A DNA stretch of 64,000 nt from contig NZ_JACCBI010000001.1 of NCBI RefSeq assembly GCF_013407835.1, positions 2,232,001 through 2,296,000 of the forward strand. Direction: 5' to 3'. Both the position numbers and the translations under genes were made by a program. The number at the start of each line of letters is the position of its first letter. Position 1 is the first letter of the stretch. A model generated the notes under the pieces. It saw only the letters and a program-made list of their open reading frames with translations, was not told the origin of the DNA and made no database searches. This DNA comes from Agromyces atrinae. Its GTDB lineage: Bacteria > Actinomycetota > Actinomycetes > Actinomycetales > Microbacteriaceae. Below are positions 49,203 to 58,210 of the stretch, in pieces.

Positions 49203-52007
49203 TCAGGCGGGGTCGACGGCGGCGAGGGCGGCCTCGACGTCGGCGAGCAGATCGGGCGGGGTGAACATGAGCGACTGGCGCACGGTGCGGCTCTCGGCCC
49301 AGACCGTCTCGCGACGCACCGTGTCGGCCTTCGCTGCGTCGTGCACGGCGACGGCGTCGAGGAGCGCACGGTAGGCGCGCGGGTCGTCGATGATCGCGGC
49401 GGTCGTCGAGTCGAGTCCGTAGGGGCCGCGCGGCGCCTCGCTCGCGACATCCTCGATGAACCACTCGTGGGTGCCGGCGCCGATGATCGTCTCGGGCAGG
49501 CCCGGGAGCGAAACGACGGCCGTCGTGTTCGCGGGCACGGTCGCCGTCACGGCGATGGTCGACCCGTCACGGCGCCACGCGACCGACGCGAGTCCGTACG
49601 GCGTCTCGTGCGTCGCCTCGGCGTGGTCGAGCTCCGTCAGCGGCCGGGGCGCGATGCGGAGGCGGCGGTAGCCCGGCGCGTCGGGCGCGAGCCCGGCGAC
49701 CGTGCGGTGCAGCCAGTCGGCGACGGCTCCGAGCGCGTAGTGGTTGAACGACGTCATCTCGCCGGGGTTCACCGAGCCGTCTTCGAGCAGGCTGTCCCAG
49801 CGCTCCCAGACGGTCGTCGCGCCCATCGTCACGGGGTACAGCCACGACGGATTCTCGGTCTGCAGCAGCAGGCGCGCGGCCGCGTCGAGGTATCCGCCGT
49901 CGGCGAGCGCGTCGGTCACGAGCGGGGTTCCGACGAATCCCGTGCCGATGCGGTAGCCGCCGCTGCGCACGAGCTCGGCGAGGCGCTTCGTGAGGGCTGC
50001 GCGCTGGGCGGCATCCGTCACGAGGTCGAAGCGCAGGGCGAGCGCGTACGCGGTCGGTGCGTCCGACATCATGCGGCCCGCGGGCGTGACGTACTCGGCG
50101 GCGAAGGCCGCACGGCTCGTCTCGGCGAGCTCGCCGTAGTGCGCGGCATCGGCCGTCTCGCCGAGGAGGGCCGCTGTGTCGGCGACGATGCGCAGCGATC
50201 GCGCGAGGTACGCGCTCGCGACGATGTCGGAGTCGACCTTCGCGTCGCCGGGCTTGTCGGGCGGTGCGGCCGGGTCGAGCCAGTCGCCGAGCTGGAAGGT
50301 GTTCGACCAGAGCCCGTCGGTCGAGACGCGCAAGACGGCGTCGACCCACGAGCGCATGCTCGGGTACTGGGCGGCGAGGATGCCGCGGTCGCCGAAGCGT
50401 TCGTGCATGACCCACGGCACGACGGTCGCGGCGTCACCCCACGCGGCGACGGCACCGGGGCCCGCGAAGCCCGGCAGCACGGACGGCACGACCATCGGCA
50501 CGTTGCCGTCGGTGTGCGTCTGCTCGAGCGCGAGGTCGCGCAGCCACGACTCGAGGAAGCCCGCGCAGTCGTAGAGGAACGACGCGGTGGGGCTGAACAC
50601 CTGCAGGTCGCCCGTCCAGCCGAGGCGCTCGTCGCGCTGCGGGCAGTCGGTCGGGATCGAGAGGAAGTTGCCGCGCATGCCCCACACGACGTTCTCGTGC
50701 AGGCGGTCGAGCTGGTGGTGCGACGACGAGAACCAGCCGGTGCGGGTCATGTCGGTGTGCAGAACGACGGCGGTGACGGATGACGCGTCGAACGCTCCCG
50801 GCCAGCCCTCGATCTCGGCGTAGCGGAACCCGTGGAACGTGAAGCGCGCCTCGAGCACCTCCTCGCCGTCGCCCGCGAGCTCGAACACGTCGGTCGAGGC
50901 CGCATTGCGGAGGGGCCGGAGCGCGAGTTCGCCCTCGTCGAGCACCTCGGCGTGACGGAGGGTGAGCCGTGTACCCCGAGGCCCGGTCACGCGGAGGCGC
51001 AGCCGGCCGACGAGGTTCTGTCCGAAGTCGAGGATCGTGCCGCCGGAGGGCGAGGCGAGCACCTCCACGACCGACAGTTCGTCGATGCGGCGTACGGGCG
51101 GCGCGACGCGGGCCTCGGGCACGGGGGTCTCGATCGGCAGCACGGCGGCGGGCGTCCACGTGCCGTGCAGTGTTCCTGCGCGGCTCCAGCCCTCGACGGC
51201 GCGGCGCGCGTCCTGGTGCTCGCCCGCGTAGATGCCGCTGTCGACGACGTCGAAGTCGCCGGTGGCGCTCCACGCGTCATCCGTCGCGATCGTCTCGCTC
51301 GACCCGTCGGCGTAGTCGATGACGAGCTGGCCGAGGAAGGCGGGTTGGTCGCCGTAGACGCGCTCCGCGAAGGCGAAGAAGCCGTACTTCTCGGTGTACC
51401 AGGCGCCGGCGAGGGTCGCGCCGACGACGTTCTCGCCCTGCACGACGAGGTCGGTGACGTCGACGCTCTCGTGCACGAGGCGGTCGCGGTAGCTCGTCCA
51501 CCCCGGCGAGAGCACGCTGTCGTCGATCGGCATGCCGTTGACCTCGGGCTCGGCGACGCCGAGCGCTGTCCAGGAGAAGCGCGCGCTCGCGACGGGCCGG
51601 TCGACCGTGAAGGAGCGTCGCAGCAGCACGGGCTGCGCGGGGCGCTGAGGATTCGCGAGACCGATGGGCCGGGCGACCCACGCGCCGTCGGCGAGGAAGC
51701 CCGCCTCGACGGCGACGGGAGCGCTCCACGCGGTCTCGCGACCGTCGACCGAGAACGCACGCACCGCGATCTCGCGCACCTCGCTCGCCTCGAGCGGGGC
51801 GAAGGGCCAGTCGACGAGCACGGAGTCGGCCCCGTCGAGACGCACGACCGCGTCGCCCGAGCGGAGTTCAACCGCAGCCTGCGTCCAGCCGGGCTCGTCG
51901 GAGACGACGGTCCAGGTGAGACGCGGCGTCGGGGTCGCGACGAGCGCACTGTCGTCGCGGAGTTCCGCGCGGAGCCGGCCGATGCGAGCGGATGTCGGTG
52001 TCGTCAT
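49203..52007 (-). CDS. Alpha-L-rhamnosidase, glycoside hydrolase family 78
   Basis: 934 residues in the GH78 order: N-terminal Ig-like domain (RLTWTVVSDEPGWTQAAVEL), Bac_rhamnosid_N (PVASARFSWTALGVAEPEVN, GMPIDDSVLSPGWTSYRDRL), concanavalin-like domain (GGTILDFGQNLVGRLRLRVT), the (alpha/alpha)6 catalytic domain with IPTDCPQRDERLGWTGD (Asp454-Trp464) and MTSFNHYALGAVADWLHRTV, and a C-terminal beta domain. No signal peptide, so it removes rhamnose from imported glycosides in the cytoplasm. Inverting enzyme. Eight bases after the GH3 stop. Its product feeds the rhamnose genes at 1.4-13.7 kb. Confidence 0.95.
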   Translation of the reverse strand: MTTPTSARIGRLRAELRDDSALVATPTPRLTWTVVSDEPGWTQAAVELRSGDAVVRLDGADSVLVDWPFAPLEASEVREIAVRAFSVDGRETAWSAPVAVEAGFLADGAWVARPIGLANPQRPAQPVLLRRSFTVDRPVASARFSWTALGVAEPEVNGMPIDDSVLSPGWTSYRDRLVHESVDVTDLVVQGENVVGATLAGAWYTEKYGFFAFAERVYGDQPAFLGQLVIDYADGSSETIATDDAWSATGDFDVVDSGIYAGEHQDARRAVEGWSRAGTLHGTWTPAAVLPIETPVPEARVAPPVRRIDELSVVEVLASPSGGTILDFGQNLVGRLRLRVTGPRGTRLTLRHAEVLDEGELALRPLRNAASTDVFELAGDGEEVLEARFTFHGFRYAEIEGWPGAFDASSVTAVVLHTDMTRTGWFSSSHHQLDRLHENVVWGMRGNFLSIPTDCPQRDERLGWTGDLQVFSPTASFLYDCAGFLESWLRDLALEQTHTDGNVPMVVPSVLPGFAGPGAVAAWGDAATVVPWVMHERFGDRGILAAQYPSMRSWVDAVLRVSTDGLWSNTFQLGDWLDPAAPPDKPGDAKVDSDIVASAYLARSLRIVADTAALLGETADAAHYGELAETSRAAFAAEYVTPAGRMMSDAPTAYALALRFDLVTDAAQRAALTKRLAELVRSGGYRIGTGFVGTPLVTDALADGGYLDAAARLLLQTENPSWLYPVTMGATTVWERWDSLLEDGSVNPGEMTSFNHYALGAVADWLHRTVAGLAPDAPGYRRLRIAPRPLTELDHAEATHETPYGLASVAWRRDGSTIAVTATVPANTTAVVSLPGLPETIIGAGTHEWFIEDVASEAPRGPYGLDSTTAAIIDDPRAYRALLDAVAVHDAAKADTVRRETVWAESRTVRQSLMFTPPDLLADVEAALAAVDPA

Positions 52008-52015
52008 CGCGAACC

Positions 52016-54442
52016 TCAGACGTCGATGCTCGCGGTGCGGGCGAGGTCGACGACCGACGAGCCGGCGAAGAGGGTGAAGGTGCCCTCCTCGTACTGCCAG
52101 CCGTCGGCCCAGTGGGCGAAGGCGCGCTTCGGCAGCGCGACCTCCCACTCGACGGTCTCGCCCGCTCCGGCACGCACGACGGCGAAGCCGACGAGCCAGC
52201 GCTCGGGGCGTTCGATCGCCGAATCGGTGCGCTCGGCGTAGACCTGCACGACGTGCTTGCCGGCACGGTCGCCCGTGTTCGTCGCGGTTCCGACGAAGCG
52301 TGCGTCGCCCGCGGCGATCGAACCGTGCACGGCGGCCTCGTCGATCGACCACGTCGTGTAGCCGAGACCGTGTCCGAAGGGGAAGAGCGGGGCGATGTCA
52401 CCGCGGAGCCACGCGCGGTAGCCGATGTGGATGCCCTCCTCGTAGCGGAGCACACCGTCGGTCGGGGTGACGTCGACGACGGGCACGTCGTCGAGCTCGG
52501 CGGCCCACGTGGTCGTGAGGCGACCGCCCGGCTCGACGGCTCCGAAGAGCACGTCGGCGACGGCCGACCCCATCTGCTGGCCGCCGAAGTAGCCGAGCAC
52601 GATGGCACGAGGAGCGTCGACCCACGGCAGCGCGACGGGCGAACCGGCGTTGACGATCACGATGGTGTTGGGGTTCGCGGCGACGACAGCGCGCACGAGC
52701 TCGCCCTGACGGCCGGGGAGGTCGAGCGACGAACGGTCGTAACCCTCCGACTCGACGCGCGAGTTCGTGCCGACGACGACGATCGCGACATCCGCCCCGG
52801 TCGCCGCGGTGACGGCGTCGGCGAGCAGGGCGTCGGTGTCGGAGTCGTCGGGCGCGAACCCGAGGGTGACGGCGAAGGCGTTCTGCAGGGCGTCGCCCGA
52901 CGAGCGCAGGTCGAACTCGGCACGGATGTCGAGGGGAACGCCCGCGGTCACGGCGATCGCGCCCGTGGCCGACGGCGGGGCGAGGAAAGCGGCGCCGAGG
53001 TCGGTGCCCAGGGCGACGGGCGACTCGTCGACGAGCAGCTCGCCGTCGACGAAGACGCGGCCATGCTTCGACGTCGCGAAGCCGAGCTTGACGTTCTCCG
53101 TCGCGTCGGGCGTGTACGTCGTGTGCAGCACGAGGCGGTGGGCGGCAGCGACCGGGGCGTCGCCGCCGAACCAGACGAGTGCCGTCGAGCGGCGGTCCTC
53201 CGAGAAGAGGTCGGTGCCGTCCTCGGCCTCGAAGCGCGCGATGAGGCCGGGCTCGCCCGTGACGGGGTTCGTGAGGCGCTCGAGCGGGATCTCGCTCACG
53301 CCCTCCTGCACGACGGCGCCGACCGCGTAGTCGACGGTCACACCCGGCAGAGCCGCGCGGATTCCCTCGAGCGGGCTCACGACGTGCTCGGGGAGCACGG
53401 TCGCGCTGCCGCCGCCCTGCGTGCGGGCCTCGCGGGCGTTGTGGCCGATGACGGCGACGCGGCCGAGACTGGATGCCTCGAGCGGAAGCACTCCGTCGTT
53501 CGTGAGCAGCACGGTGCCGGCCGCGGCGGCCTCGCGGGCGAACGCGACACCGTCGACGGGGGCGGGCGCGACGGGCTCGTCGCCGCCGAGCGCACCCACG
53601 CGGTCGGCGAGCGCGAGCAGACGCAGCGCCTTGCGGTCGACGTCGGCCTCAGAGACATCCCCCGACCGCACGGCCTCGACGAGGTCGCCGCTCCACGCGG
53701 GAGCCGGGCCGGGCATCGCGAGGTCCTGCGACGCGGATGCCGACGCGAGGCTGCGCACGGCCGTCCAGTCGGAGACGACGACGCCGTCGAAGCCCCACTC
53801 GGAGTTGAGCGGCGTCTCGAGCAGGTCGTTCTCGGTGAGGGTGACGCCGTCGACCGAGTTGTACGAGCTCATGATCGCCCACGCGCCCGCCTCGACGGTG
53901 TGCTCGAACGGCAGCAGGTACAGCTCGCGGAGCGCCCGCTCGTCGACGCGCACGTCGACGGTGAAGCGGTCGGTCTCGGAGTCGTTCGCGACGTAGTGCT
54001 TGGGCGTCGCGGCGACGCCGTTGTCCTGGAGACCCCGCACATACGCCGCACCGAGCACGCCCGAGAGGAACGGGTCCTCGCTGAAGCACTCGAAGTGGCG
54101 TCCGCCGAGCGGCGAGCGGTGCAGGTTGATGGTCGGGCCGAGCACGACGTCGACACCCTTACGGCGGGCCTCGCTCGCCGCGACCGCTCCGTAGCGGTGG
54201 GCGAGGTCGGTGTCCCACGAGGCGGCGAGCGCCGTCGCCGACGGGAGGTTGATCGACGGCGAGCGCTCGTCCCACACGGGGCCGCGCACACCGGCGGGCC
54301 CGTCGGAGAGCACCATCGCCCGCAGCCCGATCGACGGAAGGGGAACGGTCGTCCAGAAGTCGGCGCCCGAGATGAGCGCGACCTTCTCGTCGAGGGTGAG
54401 CTGGTCGAGCAGGGCGCGGAGCTCAGCCGAGGAGCGGGTCAT
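52016..54442 (-). CDS. Beta-glucosidase, glycoside hydrolase family 3 with PA14 insertion
   Basis: 808 residues: GH3 N barrel (LTLDEKVALISGADFWTTVP, then GRHFECFSEDPFLSG and KHYVAND) with nucleophile Asp225 in VVVSDW, GH3 C domain, an inserted PA14-like domain at about 395-530 (FEAEDGTDLFSEDRR, FVDGELLVDES), and a C-terminal fibronectin-like domain. PA14 insertions shape the active site toward particular glycosides. No signal peptide. ATG at 54442 with AAGGA upstream, 40 bases after the ABC ATPase stop. It probably trims glucose from the same glycosides as the rhamnosidase. Confidence 0.94.
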   Translation of the reverse strand: MTRSSAELRALLDQLTLDEKVALISGADFWTTVPLPSIGLRAMVLSDGPAGVRGPVWDERSPSINLPSATALAASWDTDLAHRYGAVAASEARRKGVDVVLGPTINLHRSPLGGRHFECFSEDPFLSGVLGAAYVRGLQDNGVAATPKHYVANDSETDRFTVDVRVDERALRELYLLPFEHTVEAGAWAIMSSYNSVDGVTLTENDLLETPLNSEWGFDGVVVSDWTAVRSLASASASQDLAMPGPAPAWSGDLVEAVRSGDVSEADVDRKALRLLALADRVGALGGDEPVAPAPVDGVAFAREAAAAGTVLLTNDGVLPLEASSLGRVAVIGHNAREARTQGGGSATVLPEHVVSPLEGIRAALPGVTVDYAVGAVVQEGVSEIPLERLTNPVTGEPGLIARFEAEDGTDLFSEDRRSTALVWFGGDAPVAAAHRLVLHTTYTPDATENVKLGFATSKHGRVFVDGELLVDESPVALGTDLGAAFLAPPSATGAIAVTAGVPLDIRAEFDLRSSGDALQNAFAVTLGFAPDDSDTDALLADAVTAATGADVAIVVVGTNSRVESEGYDRSSLDLPGRQGELVRAVVAANPNTIVIVNAGSPVALPWVDAPRAIVLGYFGGQQMGSAVADVLFGAVEPGGRLTTTWAAELDDVPVVDVTPTDGVLRYEEGIHIGYRAWLRGDIAPLFPFGHGLGYTTWSIDEAAVHGSIAAGDARFVGTATNTGDRAGKHVVQVYAERTDSAIERPERWLVGFAVVRAGAGETVEWEVALPKRAFAHWADGWQYEEGTFTLFAGSSVVDLARTASIDV

Positions 54443-54482
54443 GGTGGTCCTTAAGAGAGGTGCGGATGTCGGAGTGAACGGG

Positions 54483-55334
54483 TCAGGCAGCGCCGGTCGC
54501 CGCGGCCTGCTCGTCGATGAGACGGCGACGCAGGGCGCGACGCTCGCCCTGACGATCGGGGTCGGGGATCGGCGCGGCCATGAAGAGCCGCTGCGTGTAG
54601 GGGTGCTGAGGGCGCGCGGTGACCTGGTCGCCGTCGCCCGACTCGACGATCTCGCCGTGGTACATGACCGCGACGCGGTGGCTGATGTGCCGCACCACGG
54701 CGAGGTCGTGCGAGATGAAGAGGTAGGCGACGCCCGTCTGCTCCTGGATGTCGATGAAGAGGTCGAGCACGCGCGCCTGGGTCGACAGGTCGAGAGCCGA
54801 GACCGGTTCGTCGCAGACGATGAGCTTCGGGTCGAGCGCCAGGGCCCGCGCGATGGCGATGCGCTGACGCTGACCGCCCGAGAACTCCCGGGGAAGACGG
54901 TGACGGGCATCCGTCGGCAGCTGCACCTGGTCGAGCAGGTCGCCGACGCGCTTCTTCGAGTCGGCCGCCGAGACGCCGCGCACCGTGAGCGGTTCGATGA
55001 GGATCTGCTCGATCGTCATCGACGGGTTGAGCGACGAGTACGGGTCCTGGAAGACGACCTGGATCTCGGAGCTGAGCTCCCGCCGCTCGGCGCGGTTCAG
55101 GTGACCGATCTCGCGGTCGCGGTAGAGGATGCTGCCGCCCGTGACCGGCGCGAGGCCGAGCACGGCGCGACCGAGCGTCGTCTTACCTGAGCCCGACTCG
55201 CCCACGAGACCCACGGTCTCGCCGGGCTTGATGTCGATCGAGACGCCCTTGAGGGCACGGAACGGCTGGGCGCGGAATCCCGACCCGGGGTAGGAGACCT
55301 CGAGGTCCTTCACGTCGAGGAGTGCGGCGGTCAT
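54483..55334 (-). CDS. ABC transporter ATP-binding protein, DppF/OppF type
   Basis: 283 residues. Walker A GESGSGKT ends at Lys51; signature [15 protein letters not shown]; Walker [13 protein letters not shown]; switch His in [11 protein letters not shown]; the C-terminal oligopeptide-type extension [17 protein letters not shown]. Energises the importer together with the ATPase half of the upstream fusion. ATG at 55334 overlaps the upstream stop by four bases. Confidence 0.95.
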   Translation of the reverse strand: MTAALLDVKDLEVSYPGSGFRAQPFRALKGVSIDIKPGETVGLVGESGSGKTTLGRAVLGLAPVTGGSILYRDREIGHLNRAERRELSSEIQVVFQDPYSSLNPSMTIEQILIEPLTVRGVSAADSKKRVGDLLDQVQLPTDARHRLPREFSGGQRQRIAIARALALDPKLIVCDEPVSALDLSTQARVLDLFIDIQEQTGVAYLFISHDLAVVRHISHRVAVMYHGEIVESGDGDQVTARPQHPYTQRLFMAAPIPDPDRQGERRALRRRLIDEQAAATGAA

Positions 55335-57190
55335 CGGTTTCCTCCCGTCCGGGTGGTTCCGAGCGGGGGCCGTGCGGGGCCCTCGTCGAGAATCGCCCCG
55401 AGCAACGACTTCGTGTAGGGGTGTTCGGCGTGCTGGAAGATAGAGCGCACCGGACCGGTCTCGACGATGAGTCCCGACTGCATGACCGAGACGCGGTCGC
55501 ACAGGTCGGCGACGACGCCGAAGTTGTGGGTGACGAGCAGAAGAGCCATGCCGCGCTCGTTCTGCAGGTCGCGGAGCAGGTCGAGCACCTCGGCCTGCAC
55601 CGTGACGTCGAGGGCCGTCGTGGGCTCGTCGGCGATGATGAGGTCGGGGTCGGTCGACACCGCACCGGCGATGAGCACGCGCTGGGCCATACCGCCCGAG
55701 ATCTCGTGCGGGTAGGCGGCGAACGTGCGCTTCGGGTCGGGGATGCCGACGCGTTCGAGCAGCGCGAGCGCCTTCTCGCGGGCGTCCTTCTTCGACAGGC
55801 CGAGGCTCACGCGCAGGGGCTCGACGAGCTGGCTGCCGATCGTGAACGCGGGGTCGAGGTTCGACATCGGCTCCTGCGGGATGTACCCGATGCGACGGCC
55901 GCGGATCGCGGTGTACTTGCGCTCCCCGAGCTCGTCGAGGCGCGTGCCCTCGTACTCGACGCTTCCGCCCGAGACGTGGCCGCCGCGGGGTAGCAGGCCG
56001 AGTACGGCGAACGCGGTCTGCGTCTTGCCCGAACCCGATTCGCCGATGAGGCCGTGCACCTCGCCGCGGCGGATGTCGAGGTCGACGCCGTGCACGACCT
56101 CGATCGACTTTCCGCCCTCCTTGTCGTACGCGACGCGCAGGTCGCGCACCCGGAGTACTTCGTCGCCGACGCGAGACGACGCGTGCGCGTCATCCTCGTG
56201 CCGGATCGGGTCGACACCCACGATCAGGTCGTCGTCGAAGCCGACGGCGCCGATCGACTCGGTGACCGCGGCGATCGAGCCGGTCGCGGTGGCGACGGCG
56301 CGCTTCCGCTTGCGGCGCACGACGACCGTGCGCTCGAGCTCGTCACGCATGACGTTCGCGAGCAGGGTCAGGGCGATGCAGGTGAGGGCGATCGCGAGCG
56401 ACGGCCACGCCATGAGCAGCGGCGCCTTGTAGATGTTCGTGAAGCCGTCGCTCAGCATGCTTCCCCAGGTCGGCACTGAGAGGTCGCCGAGACCGAGGAA
56501 CTCGAGGCCCGACTGGATCGCGATGGCGATACCGGCGACGATCGCCGACTGGATGATGATGGGCGCGCGCACGACCGAGAGGATGTGGCGGCCGATGATG
56601 CGCATGTCGCTGAGGCCCGAGACCCGCGCCGCGTCGACGTAGAGCTCGGAACGCACCGCGCTCACCGCCGCGTAGACGAGCCGGAAGTAGGCGGGCGAGA
56701 GCAGGATTCCGAAGATCGCCATGGCGAGCCAGACCGACGGGCCGAGGACGGCGCGCGCGGCGAGCAGGATGACGATGCCGGGCAGGGCCATGATGAGCGC
56801 CGTGAACCACGAGGCGACCGAGTCGAACCAGCCCTTGTAGTAGCCGGCGATGAGACCCGCGATGACGCCGATGACGATGGCGACGACGAGGGCGACGAGG
56901 GCGGCCGCGATGCTGATCTGCGTCGCAGCGAGCAGTCGGGAGAACACGTCGCGGCCGGCGCTGTCGGCGCCGAGCAGGTTGTCGGCGCTCGGCGGCGCGA
57001 GGATCTTCTGCAGCGACGCGAGGTTCGGGTCCTGCGGAGCGAGGAGCGGACCGAAGACGGCGATGAGCGCGACGACGATGAGGAACCCGAGCGAGAGGGC
57101 GCCGATGGGGCGCTTGATGATGCGACGGATGAGGCGGGTGCGACCCGACGGGGCCGCGCCGACGAACGGCTTCGGGGTGATGGCGGTCAT
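55331..57190 (-). CDS. Fused ABC permease (DppC type) and ATP-binding protein (DppD type)
   Basis: 619 residues. Residues 1 to about 305 are a DppC-like permease with six helices and the loop DAARVSGLSDMRIIGRHILS; a charged linker (ELERTVVVRRKRKRAVATAT, about 306-345) leads to a complete ATPase with Walker A GESGSGKT (Lys389), ISGGMAQRVLIAG signature, DLIIADEPTTALD and LLLVTHNFGVVAD, and the HAEHPYTKSLLGAI tail. The frame is continuous with no candidate internal start giving a separate ATPase. Fusion of these two subunits is known but uncommon. Overlaps neighbours on both sides by four bases. Confidence 0.92.
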   Translation of the reverse strand: MTAITPKPFVGAAPSGRTRLIRRIIKRPIGALSLGFLIVVALIAVFGPLLAPQDPNLASLQKILAPPSADNLLGADSAGRDVFSRLLAATQISIAAALVALVVAIVIGVIAGLIAGYYKGWFDSVASWFTALIMALPGIVILLAARAVLGPSVWLAMAIFGILLSPAYFRLVYAAVSAVRSELYVDAARVSGLSDMRIIGRHILSVVRAPIIIQSAIVAGIAIAIQSGLEFLGLGDLSVPTWGSMLSDGFTNIYKAPLLMAWPSLAIALTCIALTLLANVMRDELERTVVVRRKRKRAVATATGSIAAVTESIGAVGFDDDLIVGVDPIRHEDDAHASSRVGDEVLRVRDLRVAYDKEGGKSIEVVHGVDLDIRRGEVHGLIGESGSGKTQTAFAVLGLLPRGGHVSGGSVEYEGTRLDELGERKYTAIRGRRIGYIPQEPMSNLDPAFTIGSQLVEPLRVSLGLSKKDAREKALALLERVGIPDPKRTFAAYPHEISGGMAQRVLIAGAVSTDPDLIIADEPTTALDVTVQAEVLDLLRDLQNERGMALLLVTHNFGVVADLCDRVSVMQSGLIVETGPVRSIFQHAEHPYTKSLLGAILDEGPARPPLGTTRTGGNR

Positions 57191-58128
57191 GACAGTCTCA
57201 CCTTCGGGTTGAGCGCAGCCTGCGCGAGGTCGATGAGCAGGTTGACGATGACGACGATGATCGCCGTCGCGATGACGACGCCCATGACGATGGGGATGTC
57301 GCCCGAGGACGTCGCCTGCACGGCGAGCTGTCCGATACCGGGGAGCGCGAAGATCTGCTCGATGATGACGGCGCCGCCGAGGAGGCCGATGAACTGCACG
57401 GCGAGGACGGCGAGGGCGGGGCCTCCGGCGTTCCGCAGCACGTGCTTGTAGACGACGCGGTTCATACCGAGGCCGCGGCTGCGGAGGGTGCGCACGTAGT
57501 CGCGCGAGAGGGCGTCGAGCACCGAGCCGCGCACCTGCTGGGCGACGGTCGCGATGGCGCCGAGCGAGAGGGCCGCGATCGGCAGTGTCACCGAGGCGAT
57601 CCAGCCGGAGAACGACGTCGTGATGGGGATGTACCCGGTCGCCTTGAAGAGGTGCAGGTTGATCGCGAAGACGAGCACGAGCGCGAGGGCGATGAGGAAG
57701 CTCGGGATCGCGAAGCCGATGACCGAGATGAACTGGACGACCGCGTCGATCCAGCCGCCGCGGCGGGCGGCGAGCACACCGAGGATGACGGAGATGATCG
57801 CCGAGATGAGCGTCGCGCCGATGACGATCGAGAGGGTGACCGCGAGGCGGCTCGTGACGCCGTCGGCGACGAGCTGGCCCGTGAACCACGAGCGGCCGAG
57901 GTCGCCCTGGAAGGCCGACGTGATCCAGTCGACGTACTGCACGGGAAGCGGGCGGTCGAGGCCCAGCTCGGCCGACTTGGCCGCGACGGTCTCGGCGGTG
58001 GCGGCCTGGCCGAGGATGCGGCGGGCGATGTCACCGCCACCGAGATAGAGGAGGGTGTACGCGATCACGGAGATCACGAAGATGAGGACGATGCCTGAGA
58101 TCAGGCGTCTCACGACGAAACCGAGCAT
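57187..58128 (-). CDS. ABC transporter permease, DppB type
   Basis: 313 residues, six helices. Begins FVVRRLISGIVLIFVISVIA; contains the DppB motif DRPLPVQYVDWITSAFQGDL, GRSW and the EAA-type loop YVRTLRSRGLGMNRVVYKHV, LRNAGGP. ATG at 58128 with GGAG upstream. Partner of the fused permease-ATPase. In this operon the usual oligopeptide-type transporter is more likely to carry a glycoside or glycopeptide-like solute, given the three hydrolases. Confidence 0.95.
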   Translation of the reverse strand: MLGFVVRRLISGIVLIFVISVIAYTLLYLGGGDIARRILGQAATAETVAAKSAELGLDRPLPVQYVDWITSAFQGDLGRSWFTGQLVADGVTSRLAVTLSIVIGATLISAIISVILGVLAARRGGWIDAVVQFISVIGFAIPSFLIALALVLVFAINLHLFKATGYIPITTSFSGWIASVTLPIAALSLGAIATVAQQVRGSVLDALSRDYVRTLRSRGLGMNRVVYKHVLRNAGGPALAVLAVQFIGLLGGAVIIEQIFALPGIGQLAVQATSSGDIPIVMGVVIATAIIVVIVNLLIDLAQAALNPKVRLS

Positions 58129-58171
58129 GGGAACTCCAGGAAGGGGTTGCGCGGGGAAAGAGATGGGGCCC

Positions 58172-58199
58172 GGCCCGCCGCGGTCATCCGCGACGGGCC
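58172..58199 (-). terminator. Hairpin downstream of the binding-protein gene
   Basis: GGCCCGCCGCGG / CCGCGACGGGCC with a TCAT loop (one non-Watson-Crick pair) sits eleven bases after the binding-protein stop and before dppB. Typically such structures let partial read-through while protecting the abundant binding-protein mRNA. Confidence 0.55.
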
Positions 58200-58210
58200 G
58201 GAGCGGGGTT

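Noticed and set aside
51992..54454. 820-codon plus-strand frame opposite the GH3 gene
   Set aside because: Asp/Arg/Val-rich antisense artefact; the GH3 motifs on the other strand are decisive.
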